From the NCBI RefSeq assembly GCF_000686885.1, contig NZ_KK366034.1, forward strand, positions 17,320 through 77,169: a stretch of DNA of 59,850 nucleotides, written 5' to 3'. This document shows positions 41,249 to 49,829 of the stretch, one piece after another. Source of the stretch: Flavobacterium sasangense DSM 21067 (GTDB lineage: Bacteria > Bacteroidota > Bacteroidia > Flavobacteriales > Flavobacteriaceae). The stretch's first letter is position 1; each line of letters begins with the position of its first letter. Under the pieces are notes generated by a model, which searched no databases, was not told where the DNA came from, and saw only the letters and a list, made by a program, of their open reading frames with translations. The position numbers and the translations under genes were made by a program.

Positions 41249-43489
41249 TCAATAATTTAAATTCAACCCGAATCCGAATCCCATATCGCTATCATAATGA
41301 GTTCTTAGGCTGAGATTTCGTTTTAGAATATATCGTGCTTCTAACATGTATTCGGTATCAGTATTGACCATGAACCCCATTCGTAATCGTTTGGAAACAG
41401 GAATATCTTCTCGCATTAATTGCAATCTTAGATTTCCATCTTGAAACACCTCAGCTTGGAATTGTACTAACATAGGTAAGGTATAGGCAAAACCAGCACT
41501 TAAAACGGCTCTGTGGTCTTTAGTGTTTTTTTGTCCGAATATATTTTTTTCTACTTCTCCTTCCATATCTCGGTAACGCCAATCAAAACCGATAAAGGGC
41601 ATTAACCATTGCATTTTTCCAATATATCTTCCTAAATGGAATTCTGCTTCATAACCGTGCATATCATGATAGCCTAAACGCCATTCTGCTCCTAAACTCC
41701 AACGAGTATTTTGTACCATTGCCATACCATCGTTTCCATTAGTAGCAAAATCATTTTCAGCCATGATGTGAAAAGCTCTGTCATCAGCAAATAATTTGCG
41801 TTGGGCTAATTTTGGATTAGGAATTAATGGATTGCGTTCTTGATTTTCATAGGTGAAAATTCTGCCCATTCCCGCCATCATGTGGTACAAAATGTGACAA
41901 TGAAAAAACCAATCGCCTTCTACATTGGCATTGAATTCAATTACGTTGGTTTCCATTGGCATAATATCCATAACATTTTTTAAAGGAGCATAATCGCCCT
42001 GTCCGTTAATGATTCTAAAATCATGTCCGTGCAAATGCATGGGATGGCGCATCATGGAACCGTTGTAGAGCGTAATTCTAACATTTTCGCCTTTCTTAAT
42101 TAAAATTTTATCGGTTTCTGAAATCACTTTATTGTCCATACTCCACACATAACGGTTCATGTTTCCCGTAAGTTCAAAACGAAGTTCTTTTACTGGTGCA
42201 TCTTTTGGTAATGTTGTTTTTTCGGTAGCTTTAAGCATGGCGTAATTCAATGTGGTGATGTTCGCCAATGCATTAGCATCATACTTATTATGTTTTGAAT
42301 GTTCTTGATGGCTTGCTGCCTTTGGTGTTTGTTCTTTCTTTTTATTATCAGCTTCTCCAGTAATTTCGGGATACATAACTACGTTCATATCCATTTGATT
42401 TAAAGACATGCTCATTCCCATATCGTCTAACTCACCGTTCATTTTCATCATGTCGTTCATCATCTTCATCCCTTCAAAATATTTTAATTTTGGCAAGGGT
42501 GAAATCAATTGTTTGATGCCATTGCCAATGTATAATGAAGTTGATTTAGTTCTATCTTCTGGAGTTGCTAAAAATTCGTAGGAAGTATTATCGGCAGGAA
42601 TTGTAACAATAACATCATAGGTTTCTGATACTGCAATCAATAATCGATCAACTTCAACTGGTTCAACATCGTTACCATCACTGGCAACTACAGTAATTTT
42701 TCCACCAGCATAAGTCAACCAAAAATAAGATGAAGCACCGCCATTTGCTATTCGCAATCGAACTTTATCACCACCTTTAAATTGCGATAATTGGTTTTCA
42801 TTTTTACCATTAATTAGAAACTTGTCATAATATACATCGCTTACATCCATTGCGTTCATTCGTTTCCATTCGTTGGCAATTTTTGTTTTGAAATGACCTT
42901 GCCTAATAGCTTCCGCATAACTTTGTGTTGTGCCTTTTTTGATGGCAAACCAATCGGTTGCGTTGTGTAACATTCGATGAATGTTTTCGGGTTTTAAATC
43001 GGTCCATTCACTTAAAATTACTGGAACAGTTGGTAAATCATCGATACCTTTTCTAAAAGTAGGATCGTTTTCTTTTTTATTCATAATGAACATACCATAC
43101 ATTCCGATTTGTTCTTGTAATCCTGAGTGTGAATGATACCAATGCGTTCCGTTTTGGATGATGGGAAATGTATATTTATGCGTTGTGCCAGGTTGAATGG
43201 GCATTTGGGTTAAATTCGGTACTCCATCTTCTTTGTTAGGTAAAAATAATCCGTGCCAATGCAACGAAGTAGTTTCATTTAATTCGTTATGTACGTAAAT
43301 TTCGGCAATATCGCCTTCTGTAAAAGTTAAGGTTGGCATTGGAATTTGACCGTTCACCGCAATAGCTCTTTTTTCTTTTCCAGAATAGTTGACAATTGTA
43401 TCGCGAACATATAAATCGTAACGTACTATATTTTGAGCAGTTATACTTAATGTAGTAAATGCTATAAGAATTGATAATTTAATTTTCAT
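41249..43489 (-). CDS. Multicopper oxidase with C-terminal CopB-like barrel
   Basis: The 746-residue product starts at ATG 43489, giving a signal peptide (MKIKLSILIAFTTLSITAQ); longer in-frame starts spoil it and overlap the upstream gene. The cupredoxin copper ligands are HWHG (77-80), HWYHSHS (116-122), HPMHLHG (482-488) and HCHILYHMMAGM (530 onward). A Met-rich stretch (341-372) is typical of CopA/PcoA/CueO. From about 577 to the end a beta-barrel-like part with aromatic strand ends resembles CopB outer-membrane proteins. It should oxidise Cu(I) outside the cytosol. Confidence 0.9.
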   Translation of the reverse strand: MKIKLSILIAFTTLSITAQNIVRYDLYVRDTIVNYSGKEKRAIAVNGQIPMPTLTFTEGDIAEIYVHNELNETTSLHWHGLFLPNKEDGVPNLTQMPIQPGTTHKYTFPIIQNGTHWYHSHSGLQEQIGMYGMFIMNKKENDPTFRKGIDDLPTVPVILSEWTDLKPENIHRMLHNATDWFAIKKGTTQSYAEAIRQGHFKTKIANEWKRMNAMDVSDVYYDKFLINGKNENQLSQFKGGDKVRLRIANGGASSYFWLTYAGGKITVVASDGNDVEPVEVDRLLIAVSETYDVIVTIPADNTSYEFLATPEDRTKSTSLYIGNGIKQLISPLPKLKYFEGMKMMNDMMKMNGELDDMGMSMSLNQMDMNVVMYPEITGEADNKKKEQTPKAASHQEHSKHNKYDANALANITTLNYAMLKATEKTTLPKDAPVKELRFELTGNMNRYVWSMDNKVISETDKILIKKGENVRITLYNGSMMRHPMHLHGHDFRIINGQGDYAPLKNVMDIMPMETNVIEFNANVEGDWFFHCHILYHMMAGMGRIFTYENQERNPLIPNPKLAQRKLFADDRAFHIMAENDFATNGNDGMAMVQNTRWSLGAEWRLGYHDMHGYEAEFHLGRYIGKMQWLMPFIGFDWRYRDMEGEVEKNIFGQKNTKDHRAVLSAGFAYTLPMLVQFQAEVFQDGNLRLQLMREDIPVSKRLRMGFMVNTDTEYMLEARYILKRNLSLRTHYDSDMGFGFGLNLNY

Positions 43490-43506
43490 AAGTAATATTT
43501 TATATT

Positions 43507-44115
43507 TTAACAACAACCAGTTCCAACTTGAATTGGCGGGCATTTTACACTTCCGTAACTACAGTATACACAACAATCCCCTTCTAATGGACGTAATCTT
43601 TTTTTACAATTTTCACATTCATAAAAAAACTCGCAGGCATTTGTAGGCATTATTTCCTCTTTTTTATGACCGCAATTTGGGCATGTAATTTTTGATTTTA
43701 GTTCTACTAATTTACCATTGTAGATGGTACATGTGTCGCAACCATTATGAAGTTTATTTCTGTAATAATTAACTATTGTAGCAATAAGAAGCCCAAACAT
43801 ACCAGCATATAAAAAATATACTTGATAATCATTATTGCAAAAATAATAGCTGTAAAAAATGACCAATGTACTTGGAATTGCTATTAATAAAGGATATAGA
43901 CTTTTATGCCTATGATAGGAAAGAAAAAAACCAATAACAGAAACTAGAACCATACCTTGAAAAATCCACATCGTCCATCCGCCAAAAAGTTCAAAACTAC
44001 CTAAACCTAAAGCAGATGCTGCAAATGCAAAAAGTGGAAAGCAACAAGGTGAAAATATTGCTGTGAAGAACATACCAATTGTTCCGAATTTATCTATATT
44101 ATTTGCTATTTTCAT
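43507..44115 (-). CDS. MerC-like membrane protein with Cys-rich tail
   Basis: The 202-residue product has four hydrophobic segments (about 12-38, 43-64, 70-88, 94-111) with CCFP in the first, a MerC-like pattern. The cytosolic tail contains CPNCGHKKEEIMP, CENCKKRLRP and the striking GDCCVYCSYGSVKCPPIQ, which I know from Bacteroidota metal loci. It lies 17 bp upstream of the oxidase and 18 bp downstream of copA. It probably handles Cu or Hg/Zn ions; the substrate is uncertain. Confidence 0.75.
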   Translation of the reverse strand: MKIANNIDKFGTIGMFFTAIFSPCCFPLFAFAASALGLGSFELFGGWTMWIFQGMVLVSVIGFFLSYHRHKSLYPLLIAIPSTLVIFYSYYFCNNDYQVYFLYAGMFGLLIATIVNYYRNKLHNGCDTCTIYNGKLVELKSKITCPNCGHKKEEIMPTNACEFFYECENCKKRLRPLEGDCCVYCSYGSVKCPPIQVGTGCC

Positions 44116-44133
44116 TCTTTTTATTATTTTTTA

Positions 44134-46671
44134 TTAGAGTTTTAAACTTCTTAATCTTAATGCATTTACAATTACGGATACAGAGCTGAAAGACATTGCT
44201 AAAGCTGCAATCATAGGAGATAGTAAAATACCGAAAACAGGATATAAAACTCCAGCTGCGATTGGTACTCCCAATACATTATAGAAAAAGGCAAAAAATA
44301 GATTTTGCTTAATATTTCTCATAACAGCATGGCTTAAATTCTTAGCTTTTACAATGCCTTGTAAATCTCCTTTGACTAAAGTTATTTTGGCACTTTCTAT
44401 AGCGACATCTGTTCCAGTTCCCATTGCAATTCCAATATTAGCTTGGGCTAATGCCGGTGCGTCGTTTATACCATCGCCTGCCATGGCCACAATTTTGCCT
44501 TCGGCTTGTATTTTTTTAATTTCTTTGAGTTTGTCTTCGGGTAAACATCCTGCTTTATAAGTTGTTAATCCCAATTCATCAGCAACTGCTTTGGCTGTAT
44601 TAACATTGTCACCAGTCATCATGATTACCTCGACACCCTGTTGCATTAATTCTTTTATTGCGTCTCTGCTAGAAGTTTTAATAGCATCTGTAATTGATAC
44701 AAAACCAACAGCAACTCCATCAATGGCTATGTATGAAACCGTTTTACCTAATTTTTGTTCGGTAATTATTTTGTTTTCTAAATCGTCAGAAACTGTTGCC
44801 TTGACTTGCTCCATTAGTTTTTTATTGCCTAATGCCACTTTTTTATTAGTCACTGTTCCTATAACACCCTTTCCGGCAACGGCTTCAAAATCTTTTACTT
44901 CGATTAAAGAAATGGATTTTGTTTTGGCATAAATTACCACAGCTTGTGCCAATGGATGTTCACTATATTGGTTTAAGGAAGCAATGCTTTGCAATAAGTC
45001 ACTATCGTTGTTATTGGATGCATAAATTTTTTCGACAGATGGTTTTCCTTCGGTGATGGTTCCTGTTTTATCGGTAATTAAAACATTAACCTTATTCATG
45101 TTCTCTAAAGCCTCAGCATTCTTTATCAAAACGCCTGATTGTGCTCCTTTGCCAACACCAACCATTACTGACATGGGAGTTGCCAGACCCAGAGCACAAG
45201 GACAGGCTATAATTAATACAGCAATAGCATTTATAAAGCCATACACCAATGCTGGTTCGGGACCAAATTTTGCCCAAACAAAAAAGGTTATTGCCGATAT
45301 AATGACCACAATTGGCACAAAGTACTTGGAGATACTATCTGCTAATTTCTGAATTGGAGCTCGTGAACGACTGGCATCATTTACCATTTGCACGATTTGA
45401 GATAGCAAGGTTTCGGAACCTACTTTTTCGGCTATCATCACAAATGATTTGTTTCCGTTTATTGTTCCGGAAATTACGTTATCGCCTTTCTTTTTATCAA
45501 CCGGTATTGGCTCACCAGTAATCATGGCTTCATCTATACTGCTTTCCCCATCGGTTATTTTACCGTCAACAGGAATTTTATCTCCGGGTTTTACTCTCAA
45601 TAAATCGCCTTTTTTGATGTCGTGGATTGATATTACTTTATCACCGCCATCAATAACCAAAGTAGCTTCAGTTGGCGCAAGTTTTAATAATTCTTTGATA
45701 GCTCCGCTGGTTTGGCTGTGTGCCCTTGCTTCGAGTAATTGTCCTAACAAAACTAAAGTCAGAATAACTGTTGTTGCTTCAAAGTATAATAATACAGTTC
45801 CGTGTTCTGTTTTGAATTCACTTGGAAAAATATCCGGAAAAAACATTCCGACTAAACTAAATAAAAATGCCACTCCCGTTCCAATTCCGATGAGTGTGAA
45901 CATATTCAGATTCCAAGTAATAATTGATTTCCAGGCGCGGACAAAAAATACCCAACAGGCATAAAAAACAACAGGAAGAGATAAAATAAGCTGTACCCAG
46001 TTCCATTTGTCCGCATCCATTAGTTGCAATAAAGGATTATTGTGTGCCATTTCAATCATGGCAATGGCGAAAATGGGAACTGTAAACACAACTGCTATTT
46101 TCATTTTCTTAACCAAATCTTTATAAGTCCTTTGGTCTTCGCTTTCGCTTGGTTCCATTGGTACTAAATCCATACCGCATATAGGACAGGAACCCGGAGT
46201 TTCACTAATTACTTCGGGATGCATTGGACAAGTATATAGTGTCTTGTTTACGGTTAGTTCAGGTGCTTTGACTAGATCCATTCCACACACAGGACAATCG
46301 CCCGCTTTGTCATAGACTTTTTCGCCTTCGCAATGCATTGGGCAATAATATTTACCAGCGGCGTTGGTTGGTATAACAGCCTCTTTTTTATAATTATGCT
46401 CATGAGTAGAACAACATGACTTTGCAGCGGATTCATTAGTTGTAGTATCTTCTGTAGTTTTATCATTGCTCATTTCTATGGTGTATTTTCCAACAGTCGT
46501 CAGTGCTTCCTGCAACTTTGATGTTGGAATGTGTTTGTCCATAGTAATTATGGCCACTGGTGGGCTTAATGAAACTTTTGCTTCAATACCATCAATAGTA
46601 TTCAATGCTTTCTCGACTTTAGAGCGACAACCATCGCAAGTCATTCCGGTAATGCTGTAAGTATGTATCAT
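44134..46671 (-). CDS. copA: Cu(I)-exporting P1B-type ATPase
   Basis: The 845-residue product has an N-terminal HMA domain (GMTCDGC, Cys12 and Cys15) and two heavy-metal-binding YHS-like zinc-finger modules (YYCPMH to CPVCGMDL, 108-133; YTCPMH to CPICGMDL, 146-170). The CPC motif is at 490-492, DKTGT at 534-538, and GDGINDAPAL near 735. Such double modules are typical of Bacteroidota CopA. It is transcribed away from the HMA-AraC regulator; the 78-bp gap holds paired direct repeats. Confidence 0.95.
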   Translation of the reverse strand: MIHTYSITGMTCDGCRSKVEKALNTIDGIEAKVSLSPPVAIITMDKHIPTSKLQEALTTVGKYTIEMSNDKTTEDTTTNESAAKSCCSTHEHNYKKEAVIPTNAAGKYYCPMHCEGEKVYDKAGDCPVCGMDLVKAPELTVNKTLYTCPMHPEVISETPGSCPICGMDLVPMEPSESEDQRTYKDLVKKMKIAVVFTVPIFAIAMIEMAHNNPLLQLMDADKWNWVQLILSLPVVFYACWVFFVRAWKSIITWNLNMFTLIGIGTGVAFLFSLVGMFFPDIFPSEFKTEHGTVLLYFEATTVILTLVLLGQLLEARAHSQTSGAIKELLKLAPTEATLVIDGGDKVISIHDIKKGDLLRVKPGDKIPVDGKITDGESSIDEAMITGEPIPVDKKKGDNVISGTINGNKSFVMIAEKVGSETLLSQIVQMVNDASRSRAPIQKLADSISKYFVPIVVIISAITFFVWAKFGPEPALVYGFINAIAVLIIACPCALGLATPMSVMVGVGKGAQSGVLIKNAEALENMNKVNVLITDKTGTITEGKPSVEKIYASNNNDSDLLQSIASLNQYSEHPLAQAVVIYAKTKSISLIEVKDFEAVAGKGVIGTVTNKKVALGNKKLMEQVKATVSDDLENKIITEQKLGKTVSYIAIDGVAVGFVSITDAIKTSSRDAIKELMQQGVEVIMMTGDNVNTAKAVADELGLTTYKAGCLPEDKLKEIKKIQAEGKIVAMAGDGINDAPALAQANIGIAMGTGTDVAIESAKITLVKGDLQGIVKAKNLSHAVMRNIKQNLFFAFFYNVLGVPIAAGVLYPVFGILLSPMIAALAMSFSSVSVIVNALRLRSLKL

Positions 46672-46717
46672 TTTTTATATTATTTTAATACAAATTTCTA
46701 TCATAACTGCTTTTTGT

Positions 46718-46751
46718 ATTTGCAAAATTTTGGGTTTGATTTGCAAGATTT
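46718..46751. promoter_or_regulatory. Paired direct repeats upstream of copA
   Basis: ATTTGCAA-R-ATTT occurs at 46718-46730 and 46739-46751, exactly 21 bp apart (two helical turns). Two direct half-sites at this spacing are the classic AraC-type binding layout. They lie between the AraC-type regulator gene and copA. Confidence 0.65.
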
Positions 46752-47313
46752 ATAAGTCTTCGATTTGCTTTCGTTTAATGGTTTTTATATTCTTAAAGTG
46801 TGTTGGTGAAAAGCCGGTTACTTTTTTGAATTGATTACTTAAATGTGAAACGCTACTATAGTTTAAAGAGTAAGCTATTTGGCTTAGGGATAATTCATCA
46901 TAGATGATCAACTCTTTTACTTTCTCAATTTTCAGATTAATGAAGTATTTTTCAATTGTTGTGTTTTCTACTTCGGAAAAGAGGTTGCTCAAGGTATTAT
47001 AGTCTTGGTGTAGCTCTTGGAATAGAAACTCGGATAGATTTGTTTTTAAATGATTGTTTTTATTTTGAACCAAATCAATAATCAATGTTTTAATCTTATC
47101 GATAGTTTTGCTTTTCCTATCATCAATCAAATCAAAGCCTACAGCATGAAGCTTTTTTAATAATTCGTTTTTTTGGATTTCCTGAATGTCATTTTTCAAT
47201 TCAACTTCACCTAAATCAACTGAAACAGGATTGATGCCCATATTTTCAAATACAGATTTTACTACTATCTTGCAGCGGCTGCATACCATATTTTTAATGT
47301 GTAGCTTCATCAT
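46750..47313 (-). CDS. HMA-AraC fusion regulator
   Basis: The 187-residue product joins an N-terminal heavy-metal-associated-like domain (LHIKNMVCSRCKIVVKSVF, Cys11 and Cys14) to a C-terminal AraC/XylS DNA-binding domain with two HTH motifs (LSLSQIAYSLNYSSVSHLSN, then FKKVTGFSPTHFKNI). It lacks any other sensor domain. The likely role is direct sensing of Cu(I) or a similar ion through the CxxC pair and control of copA and the island. The downstream gap carries matching direct repeats. Two adjacent ATGs could serve as start. Confidence 0.88.
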   Translation of the reverse strand: MMKLHIKNMVCSRCKIVVKSVFENMGINPVSVDLGEVELKNDIQEIQKNELLKKLHAVGFDLIDDRKSKTIDKIKTLIIDLVQNKNNHLKTNLSEFLFQELHQDYNTLSNLFSEVENTTIEKYFINLKIEKVKELIIYDELSLSQIAYSLNYSSVSHLSNQFKKVTGFSPTHFKNIKTIKRKQIEDL

Positions 47314-47320
47314 TGAGTTA

Positions 47321-48565
47321 TTAAATTGTTTTTGCTATTTTATCCATGATCGAATGGTCTGTACCGAATTTGCAAATTGCATCACAATTGGTTCTTAGTT
47401 CTGAAAAGAGAATGTATTTAATATTCATTTTTGAATTTTTTATAACAGGTCTATTGAGTTGCTGAATGACATCTTTTTCGCGACTGTCAGGGATTATGAT
47501 ATAAAATACTTCATCACCATCAGAAATACTGAAATAAAGATCTGAAAGACGCAAAATCCCAGAGTAAATACTAGTGCTTTTTTCTACTTCAAATGCTCCG
47601 ATAATGTTGTCAGTTCCTTTTTCAAACCATAAAACATCTATGAGTTTGATGGTGTTCTGAGTGTCTTTGTCACAAGGTAATTCAGGGAATTTATTTATAG
47701 AGATAAAAGAAAAATTTTGTCCGTTGAAAGCTTTGCTTTTATCATTACTTGCCGGTGTAACATCGAATCCTAATGATGCCCCAATTTTCAATAGATGGTA
47801 TTGCATTTCACTATGCAGATTATCTTCTTTTTTTTCTTCGATAATTTCTTTTTGGCGTTTTACTATGTTTTTTTCGAATTTATGACGCTCTTCTTCACTC
47901 AGATAATCATCATTTCCTATTAGCATTTTTTGAGTCCCAATTTCAAAACACAATCCTGCGATTGCACCTAAATCATTGGATAGTTCCGATTTGAATTTTG
48001 AATTTGTTTCCAGTAGTGTCTCTCTAATTTTTAAGTATTCACTCCAGCTCCCCAATTTTTTTTTATCCTTGAATAAAAAATTAAAACCATTTACAATTGC
48101 CGTGTTGAAAGGAGGAAACCACGTTGGGTGCAAAAAATACAAAATACTGGCAACGGCCGGCCCCAATCCTTTGATGCGTAATTCGTCCAGTTTAACAATT
48201 TCTTTAAGTACCTGTTCTTCATTTTTTGCGTTAATACAATTTTCTAAGAATTGGCCAAAAGCAATTTTATTGGTTTGATTTTCATAGATATCAGGAATTC
48301 GGAGTTTTGGTTTCCAATAAAAAGGATGTGAAACCCCAACAAATACCTGTTTTTGCTCGGCAATGCAATTCAGTACAAATTCTAAGCTGCTATTTTTAAA
48401 ATCGTTTGGGAATGATTTGTTTTTGATATCTTCAACAACCTGAATAATTCCGCGGCGGATAGTTCTGAATGCCTTTAACCGTTGGTCATTGTCAACAAAC
48501 CAAGTATTATAAACACTCTCTGTATCGTTTTTGTATTGCTGTATTATTTGATTAAAATTGTTCAT
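47321..48565 (-). CDS. Predicted PD-(D/E)xK nuclease with HhH region
   Basis: The 414-residue product has a helix-hairpin-helix-like stretch (RIKGLGPAVASILYFLHP, about 131-148). A PD-(D/E)xK-type core follows: HSEMQYHLLKIGASLGFDV (about 251-269), D310 in IKLIDVLWF, and E326-V-E328-K329 in GAFEVEKSTSIYSGILRLSD. I recognise this as a widespread uncharacterised family, usually annotated as restriction-endonuclease-like. It sits 14 bp downstream of cusB and 7 bp upstream of the araC gene, inside the copper operon, which is unexpected. No methyltransferase partner is nearby. Confidence 0.72.
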   Translation of the reverse strand: MNNFNQIIQQYKNDTESVYNTWFVDNDQRLKAFRTIRRGIIQVVEDIKNKSFPNDFKNSSLEFVLNCIAEQKQVFVGVSHPFYWKPKLRIPDIYENQTNKIAFGQFLENCINAKNEEQVLKEIVKLDELRIKGLGPAVASILYFLHPTWFPPFNTAIVNGFNFLFKDKKKLGSWSEYLKIRETLLETNSKFKSELSNDLGAIAGLCFEIGTQKMLIGNDDYLSEEERHKFEKNIVKRQKEIIEEKKEDNLHSEMQYHLLKIGASLGFDVTPASNDKSKAFNGQNFSFISINKFPELPCDKDTQNTIKLIDVLWFEKGTDNIIGAFEVEKSTSIYSGILRLSDLYFSISDGDEVFYIIIPDSREKDVIQQLNRPVIKNSKMNIKYILFSELRTNCDAICKFGTDHSIMDKIAKTI

Positions 48566-48579
48566 TCTTACTATTTAAA

Positions 48580-49827
48580 TTACATTTTCATTCCTTCCAT
48601 CGGGTTACTGCCTTTGCGGAATTTATATTCGCTATTGATGGCATAGGCACCCGTTATCACTACTTTTTGACCATTGGCAATTTTTGTTTTGATTTCTATC
48701 AGTCCATTAGTTTCAATTCCTGTTTCTACCATTAGATTTTCATAAACACCCGGTTTTTTTTCTACCCAGATGTAGGATGCGTTTTCTTCTCTAATTACTG
48801 CATCGGTGGGAATGTATATTCCTTTACCGCCGGAAATCATCAATTTTGCAATGGCCTGCATTCCCGGTTTTAAAATTAGATTTTGATTTGGTATTTCAAA
48901 TCGAATCAAAAGTAAACGGGTTTCCGGGTTTATTTCAGGATTGATAAATGAGATTTTAGCGCTTATTGATTTATCAGGGAAATCGACAAATGTTATTGTA
49001 GCAATTTGGCCTATTTTGAGGCTTTTGAAGTAGTTGATATTAACTTGTGTTTCAAGCCAGAGTTTATTCAAATCAGTTACTTTGATGATTGGTTCGCCTT
49101 CCATGATATAGCTTCCTTCAGCAGTACTTATTTCTGAAACTGTGCCGCTGACAGTGCTATAAAATGTGGTATATGGGGAAACATCTTTATTACTTTTAAT
49201 ATTCTCAATTTGAGTATTGGACAAACCATAGAATAAGAGTTTTTGTTTGGCGGCATTCATTATATTTTTTGCGTTTTTTCCAAAATTACCGGGCATTTCC
49301 AGTTGTTTAAATGCTGTATAATAGTCTTGTTTTGCTATTGCAATATCCTCACTGTATAATTGAAAGACAGGCTGGTTTTTGGATAGGTAATCACCAGTGG
49401 ATTTGAAATATAATTTTTCAATTCTACCCATTGCTTTTGAAGAAAAGGTTTTAGATTTTTCTTGATTGAATGTTAAAACACCTGTGTAGTTTTGTTCTAA
49501 ATTGTTTTGTGTTTGTCCTATAACTTGAGTTGTGATATTACCAAGTTGAATTTGTTGTTTACTTAAACTTATTTGGTTAACCTCACTATCATCCTGTTTT
49601 ATGGGTGTTAACTCCATGTGGCAAATAGGACACTTGCCGGGTTTATCTTCTTTTACTTGAGGATCCATAGAACATGTATAAAAAGTAGTTTCTTTATTTT
49701 TATCATGTTGAGAGTGGTCTTCTTTTTTATTCTCATGCTGAGAATGGTCTTCTTTTTTAGAAGAATTACAAGCTGTAAATATTAGGGAAAGCAATAAAAA
49801 GATGCCTATTTGATTTAAATTTTTCAT
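48580..49827 (-). CDS. CusB-like RND adaptor with metal-binding module
   Basis: The 415-residue product is a lipoprotein (lipobox LIFTAC). A His-rich linker (DHSQHENKKEDHSQHD) is followed by the heavy-metal-binding module (YTCSMDPQVKEDKPGKCPIC, HMEL). The adaptor core has the barrel-sandwich (SKAMGRIEKLYFKSTGDYLS) and beta-barrel parts. It belongs to the CusB group and is paralogous to the gene upstream, 2 bp away. Copper or silver should be captured here and passed to the CusA pump. Confidence 0.9.
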   Translation of the reverse strand: MKNLNQIGIFLLLSLIFTACNSSKKEDHSQHENKKEDHSQHDKNKETTFYTCSMDPQVKEDKPGKCPICHMELTPIKQDDSEVNQISLSKQQIQLGNITTQVIGQTQNNLEQNYTGVLTFNQEKSKTFSSKAMGRIEKLYFKSTGDYLSKNQPVFQLYSEDIAIAKQDYYTAFKQLEMPGNFGKNAKNIMNAAKQKLLFYGLSNTQIENIKSNKDVSPYTTFYSTVSGTVSEISTAEGSYIMEGEPIIKVTDLNKLWLETQVNINYFKSLKIGQIATITFVDFPDKSISAKISFINPEINPETRLLLIRFEIPNQNLILKPGMQAIAKLMISGGKGIYIPTDAVIREENASYIWVEKKPGVYENLMVETGIETNGLIEIKTKIANGQKVVITGAYAINSEYKFRKGSNPMEGMKM

Positions 49828-49829
49828 AC

